Assembly: GCA_029817715.1 (NCBI GenBank)
Contig: JARUPY010000537.1
Span: forward strand, 372,001 to 436,000
Reading direction: 5' to 3'
DNA: 64,000 nt
From: Melastoma dodecandrum
Lineage: Eukaryota; Streptophyta; Magnoliopsida; Myrtales; Melastomataceae
The notes beneath the pieces are model-generated. The model searched no databases. It was not told where the DNA came from and was given only the letters and a program-made list of their open reading frames with translations. Below, piece after piece: positions 24,108 through 36,011 of this stretch. Every line of letters starts with the position of its first letter. Positions within the stretch are counted from its first letter, which is position 1. The position numbers and the translations under genes were made by a program.

Positions 24108-25150
24108 TGAAAGGACGGAAGGTAAAGTCCATCTATGTTATGTCTGTAGAATCGGCATACATAGATAGAGTGAAGAAAAACGAGATGGTAGAGCCATGGC
24201 ATAATAGATTTTGACATGCTTCTTACCATAAGTTGAAGATTATGATGAGTAAGGAGATGCTGAAGGGACTTCTGCAATTGGAGATGAACTTCAACAACGT
24301 TTATTTTAAGGTCACATCCTATAAATGGGTGTACAAAATGAAGGCTCGCCCAAATGGTTAAATTGTGCGTGGCTCGTCTCATCGCTCAAGTATTCTCACA
24401 GCAATATGGCTTGGGTTATGAAGAGACCTTCAATCTAGCCACTGAGATTACAACAATTAGATTATTACTCGCCATAGTAGCAAGTAAGTTGTGGAAGCTC
24501 TGGCATATGGATGTGAAAAATGCCGTTCTAAATGGAGTATTAAATCGAGTAATCTACAAGGTACAACCACAATGTTTTATAGCAAGAATCATCTCAATTA
24601 TGTCTACAAGTTAAAGAAAACTTTATACGAGTTGAAGTAGGCACCATAGGCATGGTGGTAAGATTGCAGAGTTCCTACTCTTTAGTAGATATATTTTTGC
24701 ATGAGTTGACTCAAGCCTCTTCGTCAAAATTTGAGAAGAGAAGATTGTCATTGTACTCGTGCACATGGAGGATCTAATCATCATAGGAAATGAGTGCACC
24801 GAGATTAAGCAGATCAACGAAAATCTTTTCATACGATTTCACATGAAGGAGCTTGGAGAACTAAAGCACTTCCTCAAACTGAAAGTTGAACGAATTCCAA
24901 AAAATCTATTCCTGTCGAGACAAGTATGCAAATGAGCTCTGAAGAAGTCCGAGATGCTCAAGTGAATGTAAATATCAACCTCCGTCGAGTTCAACACCAA
25001 ACTAAGCATCCACGATGGAAATGTTCTTGAGGAACCGACGACGTATGGTCAATTAATGGGAACTCTAATCTAACCCACGCATACATGACCACACATATCG
25101 TATGAAGTTGGTCTGGTATGTAGATTTGCGATCGTCACTGCTTGACGTAC
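24108..25150 (+). mobile_element. Copia GAG-pre-integrase/RT remnant, duplication copy 2
   Basis: It opens with the same integrase-deleted join as 14108 (HASYHKLKIMM, MLKGLLQLE, then VTSYKWVYKMKARPNG). It continues with RT sequences at 24354-24614 (QQYGLGYEETFN, KLWHMDVKNAVLNGVLNRVIYK). At about 24740-24890 the catalytic region reads [16 protein letters not shown], in which the expected Y-V-D-D is [17 protein letters not shown] follows. It is dead but less deleted than copy 1, and it lacks the 1.8-kb insert. Confidence 0.88.
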
Positions 25151-25479
25151 GTCCTTGTATTTTGCCATCTCATAGTCGGCACTGAACGTGCCTGCAGATT
25201 CCGCGACAGTTTCTTACTTGGTGAAGGAGGTCATCTGGTCATGGCTCCGACCGATAACGTTCGTATGTTCGTACATATTTGACTCAATGTTGTAACTAGA
25301 CTAAGTCATTGGATTCATGCCGGAACACTTTTCCCTGTTTTGGCGGTTGAGAAATTATGAAGGCATGAACGGTCGTTCAACGATAATCATTCTGGAAATT
25401 ATGAAAGACTACAACCCCAGCAATATGACCAGATCTGGGATCTGGCTTGACGTTCAAGATATCAACTTCCGGGATACGA

Positions 25480-26353
<874 letters not shown>

Positions 26354-26960
26354 TCAGCTCTTCGTGTTATTCCAGGTTGACCATTTCTTTTCTAATCATA
26401 GGAGAAAAGTCCCATTAGAAAACTTCACTTGTCTAAATATAAAATACTTCTATGAATATATTTAAAAAATAAATTTCCCAGCAGTTCAATTATTTTGAGC
26501 GGAAAACGTGTTTTCGGTGGGTCCACAAAAAATCATTTTACATAATTTTTGGGTGACAAATTTAGCCGAAAACGAAAATATCTTATAAAGAAATATAAAA
26601 AAATTGGGAAATTACAAAAATAGTCCATTCTTCTTTTGACTTTTATAAACTAATTTTTTCATATAAAAAGAAATTTCACGTCGAGAAGATGAAATTGCAA
26701 AAGAATTGTTCACACTACTTTGAAAAAAAAAAAGAAATTTGCGAGCAAAAACGAGCACCTCTTAGTAAAAAACAAAATCTACTATACGAAGAAGTCCATG
26801 CTGGACAGTACTTTACCATCAAAAGAGGAATATCAGTAATGTTCTGTTTTGACGTTTTCCGATGGGGTAGAAAAATACATGACAAAATGGTAAAAAAGAA
26901 TTTAGAAATTTCCGACTATTTGGAGAATCCTGAATTCGATAAAGGGAATCGAAGATTTGC

Positions 26961-27443
26961 TTTCTATAATCTCTCCATATAAGTAAGTCTTCATACACCT
27001 CTTTCTAACATTTAATTTCGTTCCCGCTAATAATGCCTTAGAAATCTTAGGATTAGAGACTACTCCCCTTGTACCTCTCGTGTTGTTGCTTTGATTCTGT
27101 TGCGCCAGAGTAGCGCGATGCCGGACACCGCACCATCCGAGCCTATCCTATGCCTGGCCAATTTCCTTCCGTCCTGATACCAATTGGACGAGTCGTGACC
27201 TCTAAGCCCTCTGCTCGGACCGGGCACCGAAATGCGACTTCTCCCTCTGCTTACACGTAGATATCTTACAATGTGTAGTCGGGCTAATACATAATAATGC
27301 AAAGATAAGACACGTCTCCCACTTTAGTAAACTTCATTTTTACTTTTACACTTCGCCTATAAAATCCTTTTTGAGTTTGCGTGAAGCTTTTGGACAGCTC
27401 TCCCACATCGGAGAAGTTAAAGTAAAAAGATTAGTTGTAAGGA
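26961..27443. other. Spacer between GST copy 2 and the UGT pseudogene
   Basis: No supported gene. A moderately GC-rich block at 27060-27290 has no domain I recognise. The last 140 bases should include the former UGT promoter. Confidence 0.45.
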
Positions 27444-28950
27444 ATGAGGAACGTTCATGTCGTCAGTTTCCCATTCCAAGCCCAGAGCCACATTGGAGCA
27501 ATGCTAAAGCTAGCCATGAGCCTCCACCACAGGGGCTTCTTTGTCACTTTCGTCAACTCCGAGTTCACTCACCAACGTATGTTCCGTTCCGGCGGCCTCA
27601 CCTCCCTCGAGGGCCTCCCCAGCTGGCGTTTCGTTTCCATTCCCGATGGACTCCCTCCCTCGGATGCAGATGCCACCCAGGACCTCCCTGCCCTATGTGA
27701 TTCCTCACGGAATTTGATGGTTGGCCCCTTCTAGGATCTCATCGAGAAGATGCTCAAGGAGAGTTCGGATTTCCCACATGTCTCCCACATCGTGGCGGAT
27801 GGTTTGTTGAACTTTGTTACTAGCCCTGCTTCCGAGAAGTTCGGCATCCCGCTTGTACACCTGTTCACTATAGCAGCTTGCTCCATGCTTGCGTTGAAGT
27901 ATTACAGGTCGTTCTTGGAGAAATGCATCAAACCATTGAAAGGTATGTAATCCTTCGTTACAAGAGAATGGCCGAGGTTTTCCTCGAAATAATGTATTTT
28001 GATAGTTGTATTGTTCTGCGAAGATGAACCTGACAAGATATTTGGTATCGGTGGGTCAGAAAGCACCATCAATTGGATCCTGGGAATGAAGAACATGAGA
28101 CCCTGCGACATGCCATACCTTTTCAGGGCAGTTGACGAGGAGGACACGTTCATGAGTTTCATCAAGGATGTTTTAGACCGAACTGATAAAGCCGATGTCA
28201 CAATCATTCATACTTTCGAGAAGCTAGAGCGGAATGCACTGGACTCAATTTCATCCTTGATACCAAAGACTTAAACGATTGGCCCTTTCCATTTGCTCCT
28301 TGAGAAGATACACCAAGAAAACTCCATCTCAGAGCACACCCATGGAAATCTTTGGGAGGAGCATGTTGAATGTCTACAGTGGTCGACTCCAAGGAGCCCG
28401 AGTCCGTACTCTATGTGAACTTTGGGAGCGTAGCATTCCTGACACATGGGCAACTGACTGAGTTTGCCATGGGACTCGCAAACAGCCAATGTTCCTTCCT
28501 CTGGGTCCTAAGGCCCATGAACGGAGAGACTGCGACCCTCCCTCCATCGTTTGTCAACCAGAAAGGAGAGAGGTTTCTTGTCAGGTTGGTGCCCACAGGA
28601 TAAGGGGCTGAAGCAGAGGCCAGTGGGGGGAATCCTAACTCATGGTGGATGGAACTCGCTGCTAGAAAGCCTAGGTGCAGGGGTGCCAATGATTTGTTGG
28701 CCTAACTTTGGAGACCTGCAGCCAAACGCAAGGTACTCATCCACGGAATGGAAGGTTGGACTGGAAGCTTGCCGGGAAGCGTGATCAGGGGTGAGATTAA
28801 GGATGTCATACGGGAGCTGTTTGCAGGCGAAAAGGGGAAGGTAATGAAGAAGACAGCGATGGAATGGAAGGGAAGGGACTCGCCAAAGATGCCTTGAGCC
28901 CGTCCGGCTCCTTGACTTGGAAGAAGTGTTTGGACAAGCTCTCGTGTGAA
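27444..28950 (+). pseudogene. UGT85-like UDP-glycosyltransferase pseudogene
   Basis: The start MRNVHVVSFPFQAQSHIGAM matches the N-terminal acceptor domain with the catalytic His position (QSHI). SWRFVSIPDGLPPSDADATQ is typical of UGT85 proteins. A TAG stop interrupts at about 27732. The frame resumes at 27750, and an apparent intron begins at about 27944 (GGTATGT). The second part resumes near 28020 (INWILGMKNMR, MSFIKDVLDRTDKADVTI) and then shifts frame repeatedly after 28270. The donor-binding PSPG box is recognisable at 28587-28720 (WCPQ, ILTHGGWNS, MICWPNF, ending in Q). It once transferred sugar from UDP-sugars to small molecules; several stops and shifts rule that out now. Confidence 0.88.
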
Positions 28951-30199
28951 TGAATAAATCTTGTACCAAAATACAACAGTTAAAAAAAAATCGTGTCCCT
29001 TTGTGAGAAAAGATGATCCACTTTTGAAAATCAACTATCGAAGAACTGAATATCACTTTAAGAGATTAAGGTCCGTTTTAAATAAAATTTATTTTTTCAA
29101 ATCTTAATAAATATAATTAAAATATTAAAATAACTCGTGAGGTTACCGTTACAAACTTCACGTCCAACGTTAGAGGAGCAGCAATAATGTTCTATTTTGA
29201 CGTTTTCTGACGGGTTAGAAAAATAGAGGACAAAATGGTAAAAAAATATTTAGAAAATTTGAGCCCTGCGGAAAAGTTATGATGCGAAACAAAAGGTAGT
29301 GGGACCCACCGTCAAACGGAGCATCATGTTCAGTTTTTTACTTCATCATCAGGTGGAGTTGGTGGGATTGCGAACAAATTTGGGGGATAAACTCCCTGAA
29401 TAATTAAATAAATATATATATAATATAATTATTTATAGAATAGCTTACCATCGTCATCACAAAAAATGGTAAAAATACGCATTTTATGAATAATAATATT
29501 TTTCATAACTAACTAATTATAAGAACACCCAAGTGATATATAAGAGGGTGTTGCTTTGCTAATGTCCCCAAGTTTGAACCCGACGCTGGACATATCCTTA
29601 GAATATGGAGGCCCCGTTGAGATAAAATTCCAAGAGTCTTCTTCTACATGTTCTTGCATGAGCCAGAAGAGGATGTTATTTCGCGGTACCATAAAATTCC
29701 ATGTTTAAGTCTCATCTATTACTATAAAAGGAAACACAAAGTAAAAGAAATTCAAAATATTGACAACAAACTTTGCTCGAATAAACATCAAATATGATTA
29801 CACCAAATCCATTGTAAATTCATATTAGTTTCATATATTATGAACAATTTCATATCATGTCATATCTGTTTGAGTATTTTTGTCACTAAAAATATGGGTA
29901 TCATAGGTGAATTTGTCAAGAGTGTTCCTTCCAAAATTTTCGGAGAAGAACACGCTGACCCGTCCCCAGTTGTTGGGAGTTTTGACACTTGATAGGGTTA
30001 GTATAAGAATTTTTGCCTTGTAAGGAAGTTTCTTCTAAGTTCTCTTGCATATTGAGCCCCTTCGGTCGCAAAAAAATGAATACAACTTTAAACTCGTTGT
30101 TTCGATATGTGAATTTACGGTTAGTAATTCAAAAATAGATAATTCAAAGTCTGGATACTTTTTATTTGTAATAGAGATTATCTGATGACGTGCTTTTCC
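28951..30199. other. AT-rich spacer with one GST-upstream fragment
   Basis: Apart from the short repeat at 29160-29265 I see no gene, terminal repeat or RNA. Confidence 0.45.
29160..29265. repeat. Third copy of the GST upstream segment
   Basis: About 100 bases (AGCAATAATGTTCTATTTTG, GGGTTAGAAAAATA, GACAAAATGGTAAAAAAATA) match the far upstream ends of both GST copies (about 20050-20130 and 26830-26915). No GST coding sequence accompanies it. Confidence 0.75.
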
Positions 30200-31479
30200 T
30201 GTAAAATGTAGAAGGTGATACATGATCGGTCCTCTATAGCATATGCACCCGAATGTACTACACTTTTACAAGTTTGCACAGGTTAGCGTGACTAACGGTT
30301 TGCACGGGTTAATGTAACTAACAATGGTAACTAGGTGGTTGGACGTTCTCTTCCTCAGACAGTGTCTTCGTTAGTTGCACAGCTACCCGCTGCGGCTTCT
30401 ACTTTGCTCCTCACCGAGTAATCCTTTGGCACCTCACCAAGTAGGCATAACAATATGCTACGACTTCCCCTTAGGTCCTCACTGAATAATCCATTGGCTC
30501 CTCACCAAGAATATTCCACTCCTCGTGAAGACTTCTCCTCGGCTGCTCACCGACGTTCCTGCATAAAACCACAAAAGAACATAGTTACCGAACCAGGTCA
30601 ATCCCTCACCGTCTGTGCTACCAGAGTTCTAGCCTTCACTTTGGTCACTACATTTTGGCTCGTACACAGCCAGTAATCCTCCCCCGGATCCTGCTGCACG
30701 CCCCTCCAATGCCACAGCCTCCAACCGAAGTCCATCGTGTCCCCGAGTCACCCTCCTAGGAGCTTTACCGACGATACTGCCTTTTGGAACTTACTCTCCT
30801 CTCGCAGTGTGCAAGAACACGAACGACACACCGAAAACAAAATCAACCAGATGTAATCTCTATAAATCTACCGATAATAATGTCGAATTAACTTATTTAT
30901 AACTAATCAAACGAATCTAAATTAGGCTAATAGTATACAGGACGTCGGGTTGCTATAGATGGGAAGTATCTTGCTGCATACAAAAGATATGATTTGTTAG
31001 CGTAATAATCATATAAATCACATGAGATTACTTCGATATTGTGACAACATGACGTCAATCAAAGAATGATTGATTTTGTCCAAGCAAGTAACAGAAGGGC
31101 AGAAGGTTCTGCAGACGTGTAACCTTCTGTAAAAGGAAATAATCCTTGATCTATTTTCTAATCTAGTTGATTTCGTCCAAATATGAGAACACATGTTCCT
31201 GAACGTTATCTCTAGTAAAAAGCTATAAGAGTTCAGTCCATATCAAAATACAAATGAATATGGATCTCTTTAACCAACATAAGGTCAGTATAGAACCTTC
31301 CAAAGAGAGAAATATATTATTCCCAAAAAAGGAAGATATGATCTCATCATTTCTTTTATAAGAAATTTTCTCATTAATACTAAGCAGATATGATAAGGTT
31401 GACAATATTTTAATGGGATATTTTCTTTTATCTTTAATTAATTAATTAATTTGATGAATTAAAAATATATTTATGGAAA
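30200..31479 (-). mobile_element. LTR-like dispersed repeat, copy B (main part)
   Basis: Minus-strand landmarks follow the order seen in copies A and D: GTAAAGCTCCTAGGAGGGTG, GGGGACACGATGGACTTCGG, GTGAGGGATTGACC and GTTAGTCACGCTAACC. The 5' part of the repeat appears to resume at 40134-40375, so the 8.65-kb element at 31480-40133 interrupts it. Confidence 0.6.
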
Positions 31480-31615
31480 GGCTTAATTATCAAATATGTC
31501 CTCAACTTTACTCGTTTTTTTCCGATCTAGCTTGAAGTTTAAACCGTATCTCTGGGGGGCCTGTACTTGCGACCTGTTTCAATTTTATCCCTATTTTCTT
31601 AAGTCCCTCAGATAC
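31480..31615 (+). repeat. Left terminal inverted repeat
   Basis: It starts GGCTTAATTATCAAATATGT, contains TTTTTTTCCGATCTAGC and ends near AAGTCCCTCA. It pairs with 40020-40133 on the other strand. Confidence 0.7.
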
Positions 31616-31653
31616 TTTTTCTCAGACAATTAAAAACTTAATTTTCCTTAAAC

Positions 31654-31666
31654 GGCTCTAATACCA
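31654..31666 (-). other. tRNA-Met primer binding site
   Basis: TGGTATTAGAGCC on the minus strand differs at one base from the caulimovirid initiator tRNA-Met primer site (TGGTATCAGAGCC). It defines the origin of minus-strand DNA synthesis and, by convention, position 1 of the viral genome. It lies only about 40 bases inside the left inverted repeat. Confidence 0.8.
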
Positions 31667-31833
31667 ATAAATCCTTACAGGAATCGAACTTAAGAAGAGT
31701 TTTTCAATTGTCTTTGTCGCCGGCGTTCTGCCAACCTCGAATACTCATTAGAATACCTCGAACTTGCCGTATACCCAAGATTGGATTTACCTTCAAGGAA
31801 ATATTCCTCAAATTCACTCTGCAGAAGAGTCAG

Positions 31834-31998
31834 CTATTCTAATTTCTTAGAGTAGCTATCCACAAGCTCTATTAGCTGCTGTATTTGCGATGAGAGGCCT
31901 GCCAGTCGATCTACTACAGTGTTTAGAAGTCCAGTAGCAGAATCCTTGCCCACACCGTGATCCAAATGTAGGAGCTCGGGGTTTGGACAATCAGTCAT
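31834..31998 (-). CDS. Short ORF in the pararetroviral leader
   Basis: A 54-codon frame starts at ATG 31998 with a leucine-rich, coiled-coil-like C-terminal half (LLNTVVDRLAGLSSQIQQLI). It lies between the promoter and the primer site, where caulimovirid leaders carry short upstream ORFs. It could be such a leader ORF or a small virion-associated protein; I cannot decide. Confidence 0.4.
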   Translation of the reverse strand: MTDCPNPELLHLDHGVGKDSATGLLNTVVDRLAGLSSQIQQLIELVDSYSKKLE

Positions 31999-32252
31999 AA
32001 GACTCGTGCTTTCGCAACTGTCGTGCTTTGGCACCACCTTCACAATCTTATTAGATCATGAAGATTATCATAAACTACACAGCGGAAAGTTTATCATACC
32101 TTAACTCAGTGGGTTGCTCAGAGGGTTCACCAAGCTTCCACAACGATAGAGATCCAATAGTAGCACAATTCTCAAGCTAGAGAATTCAGCGAACGCATCC
32201 GCAAACTGGAGAGGCTCTTCTGTGTCGTTCCAATGCCCTTACACTGAGGGTC

Positions 32253-32260
32253 TTATATAG
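32253..32260 (-). promoter_or_regulatory. TATA box of the pregenomic RNA promoter
   Basis: CTATATAA on the minus strand, followed by GACCCTC, resembles the TATA context of the 35S-type promoter. It lies about 590 bases upstream of the primer site, the normal leader length in the family. A second TATA-like run at about 32488-32498 lies further upstream and is a weaker candidate. In this linear copy the promoter sits at the downstream end and cannot drive the coat protein ORF. Confidence 0.65.
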
Positions 32261-32595
32261 ACACTCCTCATCCAAGGTTTCAGCCCAAGGCTATACTCCC
32301 TGCAAGGTTCTTGATCTTTTGATCTGACCTTCCGTTAGTCTTAACCAATGTTGATTAATCCTAACCACCTTACTCTTGGTTTCTTAAGGTATTCGGAGAG
32401 CGATTCAGAGATTTTCTTACTCAGAGTTTTTGAGAGAGAATTTCTCTATTTGATTCGCCTCCCCAAATGAGGTAGAGGGCTTGTGAATATATATACAAAG
32501 GAGCTGGTGCCTATGCACTGTTTGCCAGCTCAAAAATAAAAGGAATCTAAACTGTTGCAAAAGTTAGTGGGGTCCTAATGACCGACAAAAATGTC

Positions 32596-34852
32596 CTAGC
32601 CTAACTTTATACAGCTATCTTCTCTCGTCTGCATTGGTGCGCTGTCTTGGGAGTCTCCTTCATTGTTGTTGGCTCTTGACGTTTCGCCAACTCCTTCTTT
32701 CTCTGAGAGTCCCGGTGGGTCTTGGACCGCTTTAAGAATTTGTTGGGCTCTCTCATCATGCTCGATTTGCTGATTTAAAGTCTTGTCTGTAAAATCAGCA
32801 ATCTTGCTCCAAACCTCGAAGGTGTCGGTTCGGAAGTGCAACTTAGAGTTCTCTCGCCTCCAGAAGCTATCCAGTAGGTCGAGCATTCTCTACCATCCTC
32901 GGTCTCCTGCTTGTTCATCGATGAGGCTCAGATTCGACCGAAGAATCGTGACGGTGATCATACCATCACAGAGCACATAGTATTCGTCCTTTCGGGCTAA
33001 CACATGCTCCAGCACATCTTTAAGGAACTCAACCTTTATGGCCTTCCGGACGATTTTGTCCTTATAGTATTTTCGCCATAAACCTCTCTGATCGAGGTCC
33101 TGTCGTTGAGGTTCTACCAGACGTCTACTCTCACATGGATGGATATTCCATACTTGCAGATTTTGAAGTATCACCTTCTCATACTGCGGATGGTCTTCCT
33201 CCTCCATTATTGTGCTAGTAATCAACGCCGTGGCATACTTTGGTCCGTAGCCTAGGCATCCGAGTACAAACCTTACTAACGTAGGCAGGGGTGCCATACA
33301 TTCTGGATCGGATCTGTCGATTTCCAGCATGTCAACAAACCCAGCATACACGTAGGGTGCTGCTATTCCCACCATATCTGAGTGAATTCTCAGAGACGGC
33401 CACTTCCCCGATATCCAGTGTAGATACGGTTGAAGCACAATGTTTTCCTCAAGAGAGGATTCACTCATGTCTACTGTTACCCTTGGGACGTCATAATCTC
33501 TAACTTCCCCCGGTATTATAGACATCGTTGTGGAGAATATCTGCTGTCTCTCCTTTTCAACTCGGGACAGCTCCTCCTCACCTGAAGCCATAATCGATAG
33601 CTTATACTCCAGATCTTTGATGTACTCAACGGTCTTTCTTGCGAAAAACTCAATCTGGTGCTTGTCATCATGTTTGATGCCACCCATGAGTCCTCCACAG
33701 ACCACAGCCGCATCCCAACTCAGGGATTCGTCCTCAAATGAGTCTTCATCAAAAAACCAGGATCCTCCTAGATCCTCATGGCCTTTGCCATCGTGGTTCT
33801 TACCACCGTGACTGCTTTCACTAGACTCCTTGACTGAGTCTCTCACAGGAATTGCTTCCTCAAGGCTTTCTTTCTTTTTAAGATTGCCTTCCAATGCTGC
33901 GTAAGCGCTTCCAAAGTCCAAGTACTGCTCACACTCAATTGCAGCCGCTTCCTCTGGTTCTCCCCTTGGTTCAAGGTCTAGCACTTGAATTGGCTCACCA
34001 ATAATGGCCTTGAACTTAGCCTCTTCCTCAGCATACTGTGTTTCCATGTTCTCCTTCTGTTCCTCCTTGCTTTGTAACAAAGCCTTGTAGGATTTCACAG
34101 CTTGATTAATGGAAATTTTCTGCTCTTTGGCTAAGTGCTACCGGCAGTAATTGAACTGCTCCATGGTCAACGGAGACCACCAAGGTTCTTCAACCTTTCT
34201 GTCCTTCTTAGGACCATCCTTTGCAGAATCATCCCCCTTGGGACCAGAAGACCCAAGCCTCTTGGCTTTCCTCTTTTTTTCTGGCCTTCTCCTCTGACTC
34301 GGCTTTTGCCTTGTCTTTCAGATATGTCATTTTCACATCTCTTTTGGAGTTTTCCTCCTTCAGATCTGTCATCTTCTTTTGAAGATCTTTCTTCACATCT
34401 CTTTCAGAGTTGGTGTTATCCTTCTCCTTCAGATCTGTCTTCCCCTCCTGGGAAACTCTTGCTTTCTCCTTGGGATTGGTTATTACCTTTCCCTTAGATC
34501 ATGCCATCCCCTTCTGGGATTCTTTCGCATTTCCCTTAGATCTGGCCTCAGCCTCCTTGGGATTAGCCATCTCCTTTTGGAGATCTGGTTTCGCCTTACT
34601 TTCGGAGTCAGCTTTTGCTTTCTCCTTAAGTTCAGCCTTCCCTTTCTAGGAATCCGCAGTTTTCAGCTTCTTGGGACATTCGTAAGAACGATGTCCTAGT
34701 TGCTTGCACTGCCAGCAGAGTACTGCCGCCTTCGTTCCTGAAACGGAACCAGCATCACTATGCTCACCATCTCCCTTATTAGGACATACCTTTCGGGAGT
34801 GTCCCTCCTTCTTGCATCCCCAGCATATCTTTCTCTTTGCAGCAGGATCCAT
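32596..34852 (-). pseudogene. Fourth pararetroviral ORF with two zinc knuckles
   Basis: It starts with ATG at 34852 inside the RT 3' end. Two CX2CX4HX4C knuckles follow (CWGCKKEGHSRKVC and CWQCKQLGHRSYEC, to about 34670). Next comes a Lys/Glu-rich region of repeated decapeptide-like units (KEKAKADSES, DLQKEMANPK, DLKEKDNTNS, DLKEENSKRD), probably a charged helix or coiled coil. From 34098 a 402-codon open stretch has an acidic region (FFDEDSFEDESLSWD) and a C-terminal folded part I do not recognise. Breaks are stops at 34646-34648, 34499-34501, 34138-34140 and 32890-32892, and a frameshift near 34271-34281. The position downstream of RT suggests a transactivator/inclusion-body-type or unknown accessory protein; that assignment is inference only. 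Confidence 0.7.
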
Positions 34853-36011
34853 CTGCAGAGTTTTTAGAAAGAGAGGTGTTTGCAAGTTCTCTAGAGAGAG
34901 AGTCAGCTATTATGTTGTGGTCGGACTTAATGTATTCGACCTCATATTTATAATAGCTTAATTGTTCCTGCAACCTTAAGAGCCTAGTATGCCTAGCTTC
35001 CTTAAGGTTCAGACTCATAAACCTTTTTACATAGGTCGAGTCAGAGCGCACTAAAAATTCTTTCGGTGCCAAAAAGATGTAAAAAGCCTTTATCCCGTAT
35101 TTTAAGGCTAATACTTCTTTTTCATGTATCGGGTACCGTAATTCATACCCCTTGAAGCTTCCCGACCAGTATTTACACACCGGTTCTGGTTTTCCTCCTC
35201 TAATTTTGAGGACTGCTCCCCAATATTCTTCAGAAGCATCAACTTCCAAGACTAACTCGTCCTTGTCAGAAGGTAGAGCAAGCTGTGGCAAATTTTTCAC
35301 CTTTGTTTTAATCCTTCTAATGGATTGAGTATCTTCATCTTCCCATTTCCAAGGATTTGTAGAAGAGGTTTTCTTCGCAATCCTACCTAAGTCTCTGGAA
35401 AGATCTTTCACAAACTTTCTTGCATAGTTAGCGCATCCACAGAATCTTTGGACTTGCTTTCTATCCTCAAGTCTGTCAGGAAAATTAATTATTTTCTCAG
35501 CAATATGATTTTGCAGTTTAATTTTTCCCTGCTCAATCTCCATGCCTAGAAAATTAACTGATTCCCTAAACCATTCTATCTTTTTCTCTGATAGAATCAT
35601 GCCCTCTCGCCGGAAGGCATCAGTCACCTCATCAAGGTGTCTCATGTGTTCATCCTCAGTCTGACTGTAGATTAGCACATCGTCAATATAGACCGCACAA
35701 AATTTTCGGACCTGCTTGAAAGCATTATCCATTTTGCGCTGAAACACGCCTGGAGCATTTTTCAGGCCGAACGGCATTACCAGCCATTCAAACATTCCTT
35801 GCGGAGCATTGAAGGCAGTTAGAGGAACCGACTCTTCCTCCATCTTGACTTGCCAATATCCACTTTTCAAGTCAAATTTAGAGAAGAACTTTGGTTGGCT
35901 CAGACTTACCCTATCAATTAAATCTCCCACAGTGGGAATCTTATAGCCATCGTCTTTTGTAGCTTTGTTAAGCTGACGATAATCTATAACCATTCGTGCT
36001 TTACCTCGCAC
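34779..36011 (-). pseudogene. Pararetroviral reverse transcriptase-RNase H
   Basis: This is a 410-codon frame in register with the preceding ORF, separated from it only by the TAG at 36012-36014. RT motifs are present: ARMVIDYRQLNKAT, FSKFDLKSGYWQV, MPFGLKNAPGVFQ and the catalytic YIDD (35679-35690). The RNase H domain has its acidic set in VDASEEYWGAVL, HEKEVLALKYG, VRSDSTY and SDHNIIADSLSR. No integrase follows. The domain itself is uninterrupted. Its 3' end overlaps the start of the next ORF by about 70 bases in another frame. Confidence 0.9.

Noticed and set aside
34135..34699. Three overlapping plus-strand frames rich in Leu and Phe
   Set aside because: They are the complement of the Lys/Glu-rich repeat region of the viral fourth ORF.
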